DNA from: Salipiger sp. IMCC34102
GTDB taxonomy: Bacteria; Pseudomonadota; Alphaproteobacteria; Rhodobacterales; Rhodobacteraceae
Direction of reading: 5' to 3'
Assembly: GCF_004145405.1 (NCBI RefSeq)
Contig: NZ_SELQ01000004.1
Location: forward strand, 186,001-250,000
DNA length: 64,000 bases
The position numbers and the translations under genes were made by a program. Below are positions 1-9,085 of this stretch, in pieces (position 1 is the stretch's first letter; every line of letters begins with the position of its first letter). The notes under the pieces are model-generated. The model did not search any database, was not told the origin of the DNA, and saw only the letters and a program-made list of their open reading frames with translations.

Positions 1-45
1 GCTCTGCCTCCAGACCTCCGGGATATTTCTAGCCAGAAGAAGGCA
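1..45. repeat. Dispersed intergenic repeat, partial copy
   Basis: The first bases carry the motif CTCTGCCTCCAGACCTCCGG followed by GATATTT and an AGAAGAAGGC stretch. Closely similar strings occur at about 14797-14826 and, inverted, at 58425-58490. The copy runs off the left edge of the window, so its full length is unknown. It lies downstream of the minus-strand gene ending at 70. Confidence 0.6.
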
Positions 46-69
46 GGATCGCCAGCGGGGCGGGGCGGT

Positions 70-372
70 TTACCGGCAAACGCGTTGCGCACGGTTGGAG
101 AATTCCTTGTAGCGCAGCCAGAACGCCTCGTTCCCGGGATTGTCCGACTGGCGGATGTCCTGAGCCTTCTGCGGATCCTCGAAGAAGGAGGCGGCGAGTT
201 TCTGGTCGCGGCGTGACAGGTTCTGGTTCGCGGTCTGCTGCACGCAGGAACACAAGGCCGGGTTCGCCGCCGACCGGCCGGAGGCCATGCAGGCCTTGCC
301 GACCTCGCCACGGACGCCGATGCCGCAGGAATTCAAAGCCAGAATCGTGAGCGCAAGGAATGCGTATTTCAT
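70..372 (-). CDS. Small Cys-containing probable lipoprotein, unknown function
   Basis: The product is a 100-residue protein with a short hydrophobic N-terminus ending in a lipobox-like LNSC (Cys at about residue 16), so it is probably exported and lipidated. The Asn at -2 makes the lipobox non-ideal. Further cysteines lie near residues 28, 41, 43 and 99, and the segment ending in FW-RY-EF resembles small conserved proteins of Rhodobacteraceae. No catalytic domain is recognisable. It is transcribed divergently from lepA across about 200 bases. Function is unknown. Confidence 0.75.
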   Translation of the reverse strand: MKYAFLALTILALNSCGIGVRGEVGKACMASGRSAANPALCSCVQQTANQNLSRRDQKLAASFFEDPQKAQDIRQSDNPGNEAFWLRYKEFSNRAQRVCR

Positions 373-569
373 GATGTCGCCTGTCGTTTACCCCGAACGC
401 GCCCGGATTTTCCCGGTGTCTACGTTCGACTGCCTGAGACCCACTATGGCGCGCGCCGGGGTGCGATGCAATCGTTCATTCGCGGGGCCCGGCCCCTTGC
501 ACCCTTGCAAAAGCGGCCCCCTCGCGGCATTGACGCACAACCCTTTCTCGCAGGCCGGAACCCGCCCCG

Positions 570-2369
570 ATGACCGATCTTTCGCATATCCGCAACTTCT
601 CGATCGTCGCGCATATCGACCACGGGAAATCCACGCTGGCCGACCGGCTGATCCAGTCCACCGGCACCGTGGCCGACCGGGACATGAAGGCGCAGATGCT
701 CGATTCCATGGACATCGAGCGCGAGCGCGGCATCACCATCAAGGCCCAGACCGTGCGCATCGACTACACCGCGCGCAACGGCGAGACCTACGTGCTGAAC
801 CTGATCGACACCCCCGGCCACGTCGATTTCTCCTACGAGGTCAGCCGGTCGATGCGCGCCGTCGAAGGCTCCCTGCTGGTGGTCGACAGCACGCAAGGCG
901 TCGAGGCGCAGACGCTGGCCAACGTCTATCACGCCATCGACGCCGATCACGAGATCGTGCCGGTCCTGAACAAGATCGACCTGCCGGCGGCCGAATGCGA
1001 CCGCGTGGCCGAGCAGATCGAGGACGTGATCGGCATCGACGCGAGCGAGGCGATCCGCGTTTCCGCCAAGACCGGCATCGGCATCGAGGACACGCTGGAG
1101 GCGATCGTCCACCGGCTGCCCGCCCCCACCGGCGACCGCGACGCGCCGCTCAAGGCCATGCTGGTCGACAGCTGGTACGACGCCTACCTCGGCGTGGTCG
1201 TGCTGGTGCGGGTCATCGACGGGGTGATGAAGGTCAAGGACCGGGTGCGCTTCATGCAGAACGGCACCCTGCACCTGATCGACCGGCTGGGCGTCTTCAA
1301 GCCCGGCATGCTGCCCGTCGACAGCCTGGGCCCCGGCGAGCTGGGCTTCTTCACCGCACAGATCAAGGAGGTCCGCGACACCCGCGTCGGCGACACCATC
1401 ACGACCGAGAAGAAGGGCGCCGACAAACCGCTGCCGGGCTTCAAACCCTCGCAGCCCGTCGTCTTCTGCGGCCTCTTCCCCGTCGATTCCTCGGAATTCG
1501 AGGACCTGCGCGGCGCCATCGACAAGCTCGCCCTGAACGACGCCAGCTTCAGCTACGAGATGGAGACCTCCGCCGCGCTTGGCTTCGGCTTCCGCTGCGG
1601 CTTCCTTGGCCTGCTGCACCTCGAGGTCATCCGCGACCGGATCGAGCGCGAGTACAACATCGAGCTGATCACCACGGCGCCTTCCGTCGTCTACCACGTC
1701 TACATGAAGGACGGAGAGATGACCGAGCTGCACAACCCCGCCGACATGCCCGACCTGACGCTCGTCGACCATATCGAGGAGCCGCGGATCAAGGCTACGA
1801 TCCTCGTTCCCGACGAATACCTGGGCGACGTGCTGAAACTCTGCCAGGACCGCCGCGGCAACCAGATGGAGCTGACCTACGCCGGCTCCCGCGCCATGAC
1901 GGTCTACGACCTGCCGCTGAACGAGGTGGTCTTCGACTTCTACGACCGGCTGAAATCGGTGACCAAGGGCTACGCGTCCTTCGACTACCAGCTGACGGGA
2001 TATCAGGAGGACAACCTTGTGAAGATGTCGGTGCTGGTGAACGACGAGCCGGTCGACGCGCTGTCGATGATGGTCCACCGCGACCGGGCCGAGATGCGGG
2101 GCCGCGCCATGGTCGAGAAGCTCAAGGACCTGATCCCCCGCCACATGTTCAAGATCCCGATCCAGGCGGCCATCGGCGGCAAGGTCATCGCGCGGGAAAC
2201 CCTGTCCGCGCTGCGCAAGGACGTCACCGCCAAGTGCTACGGCGGCGACGCGTCGCGCAAGCGCAAGCTCTTGGACAAGCAGAAGGCGGGGAAAAAGAAG
2301 ATGCGCCAGTTCGGTAAGGTGGATATCCCGCAGGAGGCGTTTATCTCGGCGCTGAAGATGGATGGGTGA
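570..2369 (+). CDS. lepA: Elongation factor 4 (LepA), ribosome-associated GTPase
   Basis: This is a 599-residue translational GTPase, the usual LepA length. LepA acts on the ribosome, influencing initiation and tolerance of stalled or mistranslocated states. The G domain is at the N-terminus: the P-loop is AHIDHGKST near residues 15-23, the G3 motif is DTPGHVDF near 77-84, and NKID follows near 131. Domains II, III, V and the LepA-specific C-terminal domain fill the remainder. The ATG start gives the canonical start of the family ([20 protein letters not shown]). Its TGA stop overlaps the GTG of the next, AT-rich gene, an arrangement that does not look ancestral. Confidence 0.97.
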   Translation: MTDLSHIRNFSIVAHIDHGKSTLADRLIQSTGTVADRDMKAQMLDSMDIERERGITIKAQTVRIDYTARNGETYVLNLIDTPGHVDFSYEVSRSMRAVEGSLLVVDSTQGVEAQTLANVYHAIDADHEIVPVLNKIDLPAAECDRVAEQIEDVIGIDASEAIRVSAKTGIGIEDTLEAIVHRLPAPTGDRDAPLKAMLVDSWYDAYLGVVVLVRVIDGVMKVKDRVRFMQNGTLHLIDRLGVFKPGMLPVDSLGPGELGFFTAQIKEVRDTRVGDTITTEKKGADKPLPGFKPSQPVVFCGLFPVDSSEFEDLRGAIDKLALNDASFSYEMETSAALGFGFRCGFLGLLHLEVIRDRIEREYNIELITTAPSVVYHVYMKDGEMTELHNPADMPDLTLVDHIEEPRIKATILVPDEYLGDVLKLCQDRRGNQMELTYAGSRAMTVYDLPLNEVVFDFYDRLKSVTKGYASFDYQLTGYQEDNLVKMSVLVNDEPVDALSMMVHRDRAEMRGRAMVEKLKDLIPRHMFKIPIQAAIGGKVIARETLSALRKDVTAKCYGGDASRKRKLLDKQKAGKKKMRQFGKVDIPQEAFISALKMDG

Positions 2370-3376
2370 ATAAGTCAGAGGCACCTTTTTTGGCTGCCGG
2401 AGTATTGGAAATGGAGAAGTCTCGGAAAATCAGGCGCAAGTGGCTTTTGTTTAGGCAAAATTTGGCTTTGACCTATATCCAATCAATGAGATGGATTTCT
2501 CTCCCTCTCTTCTGGCTAAGTGAATCTTTTAAGTGGACGACGATTCGCTCTATCTGCGGTTCACGAGTAGCCCAAGCCACTACTCTACTTCCAATTTTAG
2601 GCTTTCTTGTCTTGTACAACCAGAACCTCGAGCCGATTCTCCAACTCCAGAAAGGTGGATCGACTGGCTTTGAGAGTTTAGACCACTTCATGAATAGCAG
2701 GCTAGATATTCTGTATTTAGGAGTCATCACGTTCGGGCTATGTATCATACTATTCAATGTTACCTGTCCGGTCATTGTAAAAAAACATCGGTCAGCGCAA
2801 GAATTTGCTTCCGTTCGACTTGAGAACAGCAACAGTTTTGATATTATTCAAAGCCTCCATTATTTAGAGAAGGTTCTAGATCGAAATTTAAAGGTCTATC
2901 TGTTCTACCTGAATTTCATGGGCGGAGGGAAAAAGCGAATAAGGGCGCGAAGGGAAATAAGAGAAACTAATTTTATTTACTTTCCTACCGGTCTTTGTCA
3001 TCGAATGATGTCTTGGGTTGGAATGATATCTTCGGAATTTAAAGGTGACGCTCAACCTGAAATTTCGAAACTTGGTTTTGATCTTGCGGCGACGCTAAAC
3101 CCTCCTGGCCGAGGGTGGCTGAATAGAACTCAAGAGGAGTCAGTGCGAATTGCATTAGATAAATTCGACGAATTGGGAAACGCGTTAATCGTGCAGCGAG
3201 TAAGCAACTTGGGGTATGATGTCTATTCAATACACTTTGCATGTAAGAATAGATCTAAATTTTTACTTCGATACGTAGTGATGATTCTCATGGCAATCGG
3301 TATAGTTCTAATGTTCGCCCCTACGTTTTTAACTATACTTTACGCGATAAATAAGTTGAAAATTGCGGTGTTTTGA
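2366..3376 (+). CDS. AT-rich orphan gene for a three-helix membrane protein
   Basis: The product (up to 336 residues) matches no family I recognise. It has a basic N-terminus, hydrophobic segments near residues 71-87, 113-138 and 300-330, and a soluble region of about 160 residues between the second and third. The reading frame opens with a GTG whose last two bases are part of the lepA TGA (GTGA overlap). An ATG at 2411, preceded by GGAG at a good distance, is an equally good start and would remove 15 residues. Base composition is strikingly AT-rich, with codons such as AGA, ATA and TTA that the flanking genes avoid, which points to recent acquisition. A defence or toxin role is conceivable but only by analogy with other solitary AT-rich inserts. 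Confidence 0.75.
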   Translation: MNKSEAPFLAAGVLEMEKSRKIRRKWLLFRQNLALTYIQSMRWISLPLFWLSESFKWTTIRSICGSRVAQATTLLPILGFLVLYNQNLEPILQLQKGGSTGFESLDHFMNSRLDILYLGVITFGLCIILFNVTCPVIVKKHRSAQEFASVRLENSNSFDIIQSLHYLEKVLDRNLKVYLFYLNFMGGGKKRIRARREIRETNFIYFPTGLCHRMMSWVGMISSEFKGDAQPEISKLGFDLAATLNPPGRGWLNRTQEESVRIALDKFDELGNALIVQRVSNLGYDVYSIHFACKNRSKFLLRYVVMILMAIGIVLMFAPTFLTILYAINKLKIAVF

Positions 3377-3433
3377 CCTCAGTGTGATGATGCTGCAAGT
3401 AAATTTGATCTAAATAGAAAGGAGAGACCGCCC

Positions 3434-4294
3434 ATGAACCTCACCTTCCTCGGCCTCGGCGTCATGGGCTACCCCATGGCCGGCCATCTCGCCAAGCACC
3501 ACGACGTCACCGTCTACAACCGCACCGCCTCCAAGGCGGAAGGATGGGCGAAGGAGCACGGCGGCGCCCACGCGCCCACCCCGCGCGAGGCCGCGGAGGG
3601 GGCTGACATCGTGCTCGCCTGTGTGGGCAACGACGACGACCTGCGTGCCGTGACGACCGGCCCGGACGGGGCCTTCGCGGGCATGACAGACGGCGCGCTC
3701 TTCGTTGACCACACCACCGTCAGCGCGGGGGTGACGCGAGAGCTTTATGACGCCGCCAAGGCCAAGGGGCTGAACTTCGTCGACGCGCCGATCAGCGGCG
3801 GGCAGGCGGGGGCCGAGAACGGGCAGCTCTCGATCATGTGCGGCGGCGACCAGGACGCCTACGACCGGGCAGAGCCGGTCATGCAGATCTACGCCAAGCT
3901 CTGCCGCCGCATCGGCGAGAGCGGCGCGGGCCAGACCACCAAGATGTGCAACCAGATCGCCATCGCAGGGCTCGTCCAGGGCCTGTCCGAGGCGCTGCAC
4001 TTCGCCCAGAAGGCCGGCCTCGACGGCGCGGCGGTGGTCGAGGTGATCTCGCAAGGCGCCGCCGGGTCGTGGCAGATGAGCAACCGCACCAAAACCATGC
4101 TGGACGACCACTACGACCACGGGTTTGCGGTCGACTGGATGCGCAAGGACCTGAGTATCTGCCTCGCCACCGCGAACGACATCGGCGCCAGCCTGCCCGT
4201 CACGGCGCTGGTCGACCAGTTCTACAAGGACGTGCAGAAGATGGGCGGCGGGCGCTGGGACACCTCCAGCCTGCTCAAGCGCCTGCGGGACTGA
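3434..4294 (+). CDS. NAD(P)-dependent beta-hydroxyacid dehydrogenase (3-hydroxyisobutyrate dehydrogenase family)
   Basis: The 286-residue protein begins with a Rossmann nucleotide-binding motif GLGVMG at residues 7-12 and carries the family substrate-binding signature SGGQAGAENG and a catalytic-lysine region (GQTTKMCNQ) in the middle. The C-terminal half is the all-helical dimerisation domain. Family members oxidise 3-hydroxyisobutyrate, reduce tartronate semialdehyde or reduce glyoxylate/succinic semialdehyde; sequence alone does not decide the substrate here, and the neighbours give no pathway clue. An AGGAGAG ribosome-binding site precedes the ATG. The AT-rich tract of the preceding gene ends just upstream, so the promoter of this gene may be partly foreign DNA. 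Confidence 0.9.
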   Translation: MNLTFLGLGVMGYPMAGHLAKHHDVTVYNRTASKAEGWAKEHGGAHAPTPREAAEGADIVLACVGNDDDLRAVTTGPDGAFAGMTDGALFVDHTTVSAGVTRELYDAAKAKGLNFVDAPISGGQAGAENGQLSIMCGGDQDAYDRAEPVMQIYAKLCRRIGESGAGQTTKMCNQIAIAGLVQGLSEALHFAQKAGLDGAAVVEVISQGAAGSWQMSNRTKTMLDDHYDHGFAVDWMRKDLSICLATANDIGASLPVTALVDQFYKDVQKMGGGRWDTSSLLKRLRD

Positions 4295-4353
4295 CCGCGC
4301 CCCCCCCCGCCCGGTGCGACGGCGGCCCCTGCGGGACGCCTCGCCGGCGGGGC

Positions 4354-4410
4354 AAGTATTTCAAATCCAAAGAAGCCCCGCGCCCCGGCTTCTTTGGATC
4401 GGAAATACTT
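4354..4410. terminator. Long inverted repeat between convergent genes
   Basis: Two arms of about 26 bases (AAGTATTTC..ATCCAAAGAAGC and its near-perfect complement GCTTCTTTGGAT..GAAATACTT) flank a short GC loop. It lies between the convergent 3-hydroxyisobutyrate-dehydrogenase-like gene and mprF and could terminate both. The right arm continues into a GGGGGCAGAGCCCCC palindrome (to about 4452) shared with other intergenic regions, so this is also a member of the dispersed repeat family. Confidence 0.65.
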
Positions 4411-4449
4411 CGGGGGAGGGCCGCGTCAGCGGACCGGGGGCAGAGCCCC

Positions 4450-7038
4450 CTACCGCCGTCGCAACCCGCGCAATCCGCCCGAGATCAGCAGCGACACCTC
4501 GTAAAGCACCCGCGCCGCACTCAACTGTCCCGGCGAGGCAAGGTAGTTCGGCGACCACACCGGGTCGAACTTCTGCTTGAAGGCCCGCAGCCCCTCGAAC
4601 TGGTAAAACCGCGCGCCGTGGGTGTAGATGAAGCCGCCCACGCGGTTCCAGGCCGGGGCGAGCCGCCGGCTTTCCAGGCCGGCCAGCGGTGCGGCCCCGA
4701 GGTTGAACCAGGCATGGCCCTCGTCGCGGGCCAGCAGCATCATCTCGGCAAAGAGCCCGTCCATCGCCGCGGGCGTGGTCGCGGGATCGTAGCGCATCAG
4801 GTCGATCCCCATTTCCGAACGATCGGCGGTCCGCAGCAGGTTGGCGAAGGACGCGATCCGCCCCGTCTGCGCATGGCGCAGCACCGCGATGTCGAAATGC
4901 GACAGGAAGTCCGCGTCGAAGGCCCCCATCGCAAAGCTCTTCTCCGACCCCGATTTCAGCGCAAGCCAGGCGTCCGAGACCTGCCGCAGCGTCGCCATAT
5001 GGGGGCCCGCCGCGCCCGCGGGGATGACCTCGAAGACGTAGCCGTCGCGCGCGGCCCGGCTCTTCGCGTGCCGCCAGTCCTTGCGCTTGGCCCCGTCGAG
5101 CGAGAAGCCTTCAAGCGGCACGCGCGCGATCTCGCCGATCTTGACCACGTGCAGGCCCAGATCGAGGTAAGCGGGCAGGTAGTCGGTCTGCACCGCGTAG
5201 AAGGCGCAGGTCCGCCCCATCCGGTCCGCCTGGTCGCGCAGGTCCCAGATCAGCGCCTTGCCGGCGGCGCGGCAGCCGATCGGGTCGCCCTTGGCGATCA
5301 GGCTGCGGCCCGTGTCGGCGTAGGCAAGGACCGCGCTTTCGTCGGGGGCCAGCAGGAACCGCTTGTCGCCGGTCAGCGCCATGCCCGCGTCGGCGCTGGT
5401 GCTCTCGGCCACCAGTCGCCGGACGGCCTGCGGGATCTCCTGCGGGGGCAGGCGGGTCGCGGCGCGGCTGATCAGCGAATTCAGCGACACCGCCGCCAGC
5501 ACCACCGCCACCACCAGCGTCGCCCGCAGGAATCGCGGCGCGTCGGCGGACCAGGCGAATTGCCACCACAGGTCCTGGCTGTAGGCCACGTTGCGATAGG
5601 CGAAGAAGCCGATCCAGGTGACCCCGGCGAAGAGCAACACCACGGTCGCCATCCAGCGCGGGTTGAGCCGCAGGGCAGAGCCGAGCCCCACGCGGTGAAA
5701 CGCGTCGCGGAAGGATCCCAGCACCAGCAGGGCCAGACCCAGGACGATCATGGCCTCGTACTCGATCCCGCGCAGCAGCGATCCCAGCAGGCCCGCAAGA
5801 AGCAGACCCACGGCGATCAGCCAGGCCCGCCGCATCCGGCGGTAGAGACCGCGTGCCACGATCAGCAGAAGCACCCCGGCCACCGAGGACATCAGGTGCG
5901 ACGTCTCGACCAGCGCCAGCGGCAGCACGTCGCGCAAGGTGTCCATCCGCACGGCGGTCGTCGGCAGATCGCCCGACAGCAGCAGGGCGGACCCCGAAAG
6001 CAGCGCCACCACGGCCGCGAGCACCGGCACGATGGGCCGCATCGCCCGGCGCACCGCCTGGGCCGCGGCCCCCGCCGTCGCGCGGTTGGCCAGCGCCCAG
6101 GCGATGCCGAGACCCAAGGCCGCCACGGTGAACGGCAAGAGCGTGTAGATCACCCGGTAGGCCAGCAGAGCCGCCAGCAAATCCGGACGACCCGTTCCGC
6201 CCACCGCCGCGACGATTGCGGCCTCGAAGACGCCCAGGCCCCCGGGGGCGTTGCTGACGAACCCCAGTCCCAGCGCGCCGATGAAGATCACGAAGAAATA
6301 GACGAAGTTCCCGGCAAGGTCGGCGGGCATCAGCACGTAGAGCGTCAGTGCCGTCGCCACCAGGTCCAGCAGGGCGATCCCCATCAGCGTCAGCCCGCGG
6401 GTCGCCTTGGGCAGCGGGGTCGAGAGGCGGCCCAGCCGCAGCTCGCGTCCACCGGGCCAGGTCCAGACGTAGACGCCCGCAACGCCCGAGAGGATCAGCA
6501 GGCCCAGGGCTGTCTCCACCGGCGGCGGCAAGGCCACGAACTCCGACAGACCGCCGGGATAGAAGGCGAAGAGCGCGCCGATCAGCGTCAGCAGCCCCAG
6601 TGCGAAGGCGATCCAGGAGGTGGCGATCAGCCGGGCCACGGCGGCGATGTCGACGCCGAAGGCGGCATAGATCCGGTAGCGGATCGCGCCGCCCGTCAGC
6701 CAGGAGAATCCCAGCATGTTCGAGACCGCCATAGAGGACACGCCCGTCAGCACCGGCACCCAACGCGGCATCTGCGGGGTGGCCATGCCCTTGAGGATGA
6801 CCGGATCGTAAAGCGCGAGGGCGAGATAGCTGAACAGCATCGCCCCCGCCGACAAGGCGAGCGCGCCCGGGGAATAGCGATTGATGGCAGCCGACAGCTC
6901 CGCGGGATCGATTTCCGCGCTCAGGTTGCGCAGCACGCCCAGGGCGATGGTCATGATGGCCAGCGGCACGATGAACCGCCAGGCGGGATGCGACACGATC
7001 GAGGCGAACCCGCTGCGCTCTGCCGTGGCCTTCGTCAT
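4450..7038 (-). CDS. mprF: MprF-type bifunctional aminoacyl-phosphatidylglycerol synthase/flippase
   Basis: The 862-residue protein has the MprF layout. An N-terminal half has about 14 hydrophobic segments (roughly residues 20-510; lysylphosphatidylglycerol flippase, PF03706-like), and a soluble C-terminal GNAT-fold synthase domain (DUF2156, about residues 530-860) contains GDPIG, DYLPAYLDLGL and a late FKQKFDP segment. MprF uses aminoacyl-tRNA to aminoacylate phosphatidylglycerol in the inner membrane and flips the product, lowering surface negative charge and sensitivity to cationic peptides. Whether lysine or another amino acid is transferred cannot be read from sequence. GGAGAG precedes the ATG. 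It is downstream of a small membrane protein gene, separated by a strong hairpin. Confidence 0.9.
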   Translation of the reverse strand: MTKATAERSGFASIVSHPAWRFIVPLAIMTIALGVLRNLSAEIDPAELSAAINRYSPGALALSAGAMLFSYLALALYDPVILKGMATPQMPRWVPVLTGVSSMAVSNMLGFSWLTGGAIRYRIYAAFGVDIAAVARLIATSWIAFALGLLTLIGALFAFYPGGLSEFVALPPPVETALGLLILSGVAGVYVWTWPGGRELRLGRLSTPLPKATRGLTLMGIALLDLVATALTLYVLMPADLAGNFVYFFVIFIGALGLGFVSNAPGGLGVFEAAIVAAVGGTGRPDLLAALLAYRVIYTLLPFTVAALGLGIAWALANRATAGAAAQAVRRAMRPIVPVLAAVVALLSGSALLLSGDLPTTAVRMDTLRDVLPLALVETSHLMSSVAGVLLLIVARGLYRRMRRAWLIAVGLLLAGLLGSLLRGIEYEAMIVLGLALLVLGSFRDAFHRVGLGSALRLNPRWMATVVLLFAGVTWIGFFAYRNVAYSQDLWWQFAWSADAPRFLRATLVVAVVLAAVSLNSLISRAATRLPPQEIPQAVRRLVAESTSADAGMALTGDKRFLLAPDESAVLAYADTGRSLIAKGDPIGCRAAGKALIWDLRDQADRMGRTCAFYAVQTDYLPAYLDLGLHVVKIGEIARVPLEGFSLDGAKRKDWRHAKSRAARDGYVFEVIPAGAAGPHMATLRQVSDAWLALKSGSEKSFAMGAFDADFLSHFDIAVLRHAQTGRIASFANLLRTADRSEMGIDLMRYDPATTPAAMDGLFAEMMLLARDEGHAWFNLGAAPLAGLESRRLAPAWNRVGGFIYTHGARFYQFEGLRAFKQKFDPVWSPNYLASPGQLSAARVLYEVSLLISGGLRGLRRR

Positions 7039-7063
7039 CTGCTCTCCAACCTCTCACGCGACC

Positions 7064-7091
7064 GGACCCGCGCGAGCGATCGCGCGGGTCC
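7064..7091. terminator. Perfect 11-bp stem hairpin between two minus-strand genes
   Basis: GGACCCGCGCG at 7064-7074 and its exact complement at 7081-7091 flank a 6-base loop. It lies between the end of the small membrane protein gene (7116) and the mprF start (7038). There is no following T-run on the minus strand, so it may be an attenuator-like or mRNA-stabilising hairpin rather than a classical terminator. Confidence 0.5.
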
Positions 7092-7115
7092 GTCCGGAAG
7101 AGGTCTTAACGAAGG

Positions 7116-7463
7116 TTAACGCTTTTTACGATAGCAGGCGGCGTAAATGATCGTGGCGACCAGCGCGTAGATGAAGTTCACCCAGAGCACGAAGCCCCAG
7201 GGGGCCTCTGCCCCGAAGACGAACTTGGCCAGCAGCGACGGCAGCAGCGTCAGCACCGCCACGCCCAGCACGAAGGGGACGACGCCCGGCCTGCGCCCGA
7301 AGATCGGGATCAGCAGCAGGGCGATCAGGATCGCGACCGCGTTGCGCCCGAAGGACAGGATCAGCGGCATCACCTCGGCCCCGGCCATGATGTTGATCGC
7401 GATCGAATTGGCGATCGTTCCGACGATCCCGGCGAGGATGGCGACGACAAAACAGCGAATCAT
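7116..7463 (-). CDS. Small four-helix inner-membrane protein, unknown function
   Basis: The 115-residue protein is almost entirely hydrophobic, with about four membrane segments (near residues 3-25, 42-58, 63-82 and 90-110), and ends in a basic tail (CYRKKR). No family function is recognised. It is followed by mprF on the same strand, with a hairpin between, and preceded by an entericidin-like lipoprotein gene 25 bases upstream, so these small envelope genes may be cotranscribed. Confidence 0.75.
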   Translation of the reverse strand: MIRCFVVAILAGIVGTIANSIAINIMAGAEVMPLILSFGRNAVAILIALLLIPIFGRRPGVVPFVLGVAVLTLLPSLLAKFVFGAEAPWGFVLWVNFIYALVATIIYAACYRKKR

Positions 7464-7488
7464 AAGACGTCCTCTGGCGGGAAAGCGG

Positions 7489-7626
7489 TTACAGGTCGGA
7501 CTGCACTTCGCGGGTTTCCTGCGTGATCGTCTGGCCTGCGCTGCTCAGGTCCTGGCCTGCGCCAGCGACGGTGTTGCAGCCCGCCAGGGCCAGCAGGGAG
7601 AGGGCGATGATGGAGATACGGCGCAT
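7489..7626 (-). CDS. Entericidin A/B-like small lipoprotein
   Basis: This is a 45-residue protein starting MRRISIIALSLLALAGCNTV. It has a short signal peptide, a good lipobox (LAGC, Cys 17) and then a mature peptide of fewer than 30 residues containing GAGQD and ending in VQSDL. This architecture matches the entericidin EcnA/EcnB family of tiny outer-membrane-directed lipoproteins. A ribosome-binding-like AAGGA precedes the ATG at 7626. Entericidins are associated with stationary-phase lysis in enterobacteria; the role in alphaproteobacteria is unclear. Confidence 0.8.
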   Translation of the reverse strand: MRRISIIALSLLALAGCNTVAGAGQDLSSAGQTITQETREVQSDL

Positions 7627-7762
7627 CGGAATATCCTTCTGTATGCAAGTGATCATTCAGCGACACTAGCCCGCGCGGGCGCCGCTTCAATCTGCCGCGG
7701 TCAGAGATTTGCGCATTTCGCGATCCGACGATCCCTGCCACGCCGCCCTTTCGCGGATGCTT

Positions 7763-8509
7763 TCAGTCCAGGAAGGCGCGCACGGCCGCTTCGACCGCGC
7801 GGGGCTGCTCGGCGTGGACCCAGTGACCGGCCCCGGCCACGGTCTCGACCCGCGCGTCGGGAAAATAGCCCTCGATGACGGGCAGGGCGCTGTCGGGCAC
7901 GTAGTCGGAGGTTTCGCCGCGCAGAACCAGGGTCGGTCCATCGAAGCGTCCCTCGATCTGCGGCCAGCCCATGATGTAATCCATGTCCGCCGAAAGGGTG
8001 TCGAGGTTCAAGAGCCAGCGCCGCGCCTTCAGGTCCAGGCTTTGCAGCAGGAAGGGGATGAGTGCCGGGTCGGCGTCCATCTGGGCACCGGCGTCCTTGC
8101 GGCTCTCGACTAAGGCAAGGTCGACGCCGCGCATCGCCTCCAGTGGGCCGTGCTGGTCGCGGTCATAGGCGATGGGCGCCATGTCGGCGACGATCAGCCG
8201 GCGGACAGCCTCCGGGTGGGTCAACGCCAGGGCCATCGCCGCCTTGCCGCCCATCGAGTGGCCAAGCACGTCCATCTGTCCGCCATAGGCCGCGATCACC
8301 TCGGCCAGGTCGTCGGCCATCTCGGGGTAGCGGTGGGTGTCGGTATGCGGGCTGTCGCCGTGGTTGCGCATGTCCACCGCGATCACCTGGCGCGTGTCGG
8401 CCAGCCGCTTGGCGATGACGCCCCAGTTGCGGGCCGACCCGTAAAGCCCGTGAGCGACCAGAAGGGGCGGCGCATCGGTGGCCGTGCCGTGGACGATCGT
8501 ATTGAGCAT
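7763..8509 (-). CDS. Alpha/beta-fold hydrolase (YbfF-like esterase)
   Basis: The protein of about 248 residues has the alpha/beta-hydrolase features: an HGLYGS oxyanion region near the N-terminus, the nucleophile elbow GHSMGG in the middle and a late GAGHWVH carrying the catalytic histidine. The start at 8509 is chosen because AGGAGG lies five to six bases upstream of that ATG; a longer frame to 8560 has no such site and adds an uncharged, non-conserved leader. The substrate is unknown; related proteins hydrolyse short acyl esters or thioesters. Confidence 0.88.
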   Translation of the reverse strand: MLNTIVHGTATDAPPLLVAHGLYGSARNWGVIAKRLADTRQVIAVDMRNHGDSPHTDTHRYPEMADDLAEVIAAYGGQMDVLGHSMGGKAAMALALTHPEAVRRLIVADMAPIAYDRDQHGPLEAMRGVDLALVESRKDAGAQMDADPALIPFLLQSLDLKARRWLLNLDTLSADMDYIMGWPQIEGRFDGPTLVLRGETSDYVPDSALPVIEGYFPDARVETVAGAGHWVHAEQPRAVEAAVRAFLD

Positions 8510-8571
8510 GAAGCCTCCTGTCCGGGGTGCGCGGCCCTTGAGCCCGGTTTGCCGCCCCACTATCAGGGCTT

Positions 8572-8949
8572 ATGCCCCAGCGCACGCCGACACGCCACAT
8601 CCAAGAGGTTTCGCGCCTCGTCGAAAGCCAGCTGGGCCTGAAGGGCCGGACGCTGGATGCGCAACTGTCGAAGCTTGGCCCGCGCCGGTCCCTGCCGGGG
8701 CATCTGCGCCGCGACCTCGAGGCGCTGCGCACGGCGGAACTGCACCTGACCCATCCCAAGCTGTCGCGTCAGGTGGACGCGGCGGCGCTGGCCCGGCACG
8801 CCCGGCTGGCCTGCGCGACGCTCAAGACGATCGATCCCGGGGCCGAGCGGATCACCCGCCTGTTGCGGACCCTCGCGAAGTGGTCCGCGCTGGGGATCGC
8901 GCTCTTCATCGCTCTGGTCTGGTGGATGTGGGCGACGGGGCGCACCTGA
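8572..8949 (+). CDS. Small tail-anchored hypothetical protein
   Basis: The 125-residue protein has a basic, helical soluble part (residues 1-95, rich in Arg and Leu) and a single C-terminal hydrophobic helix (about 103-121, ending WWMWATGRT), so it is probably tail-anchored in the inner membrane. It is transcribed divergently from the hydrolase gene. No domain is recognised. Confidence 0.7.
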   Translation: MPQRTPTRHIQEVSRLVESQLGLKGRTLDAQLSKLGPRRSLPGHLRRDLEALRTAELHLTHPKLSRQVDAAALARHARLACATLKTIDPGAERITRLLRTLAKWSALGIALFIALVWWMWATGRT

Positions 8950-9058
8950 GGGAGGCGCCGGTCGCGCGAAGTTCGGCGGCCAGGCTAGAGGGCAGGGCGC
9001 ACCTGACGACCGGTTCGATTACGAAAAGACCATCGACCGGGCGACAGGGCGGGGCGGA

Positions 9059-9081
9059 CGCGGGCCATGTCGGCCCGCGCG
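9059..9081. terminator. Hairpin downstream of glyA
   Basis: GCGGGCC and its complement GGCCCGC flank a five-base loop just beyond the glyA stop on the minus strand. It has no clear T-run. It sits in a 136-base space between convergent genes in which no other feature is seen. Confidence 0.4.
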
Positions 9082-9085
9082 CGTC

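Noticed and set aside
287-2317. Long open frame overlapping lepA
   Set aside because: It is an Arg/Pro-rich out-of-frame translation of the high-GC lepA sequence; lepA itself is unambiguous.
3838-7119. Very long frame across mprF on the plus strand
   Set aside because: Antisense shadow of mprF with Arg/Gln-rich composition and no motifs.
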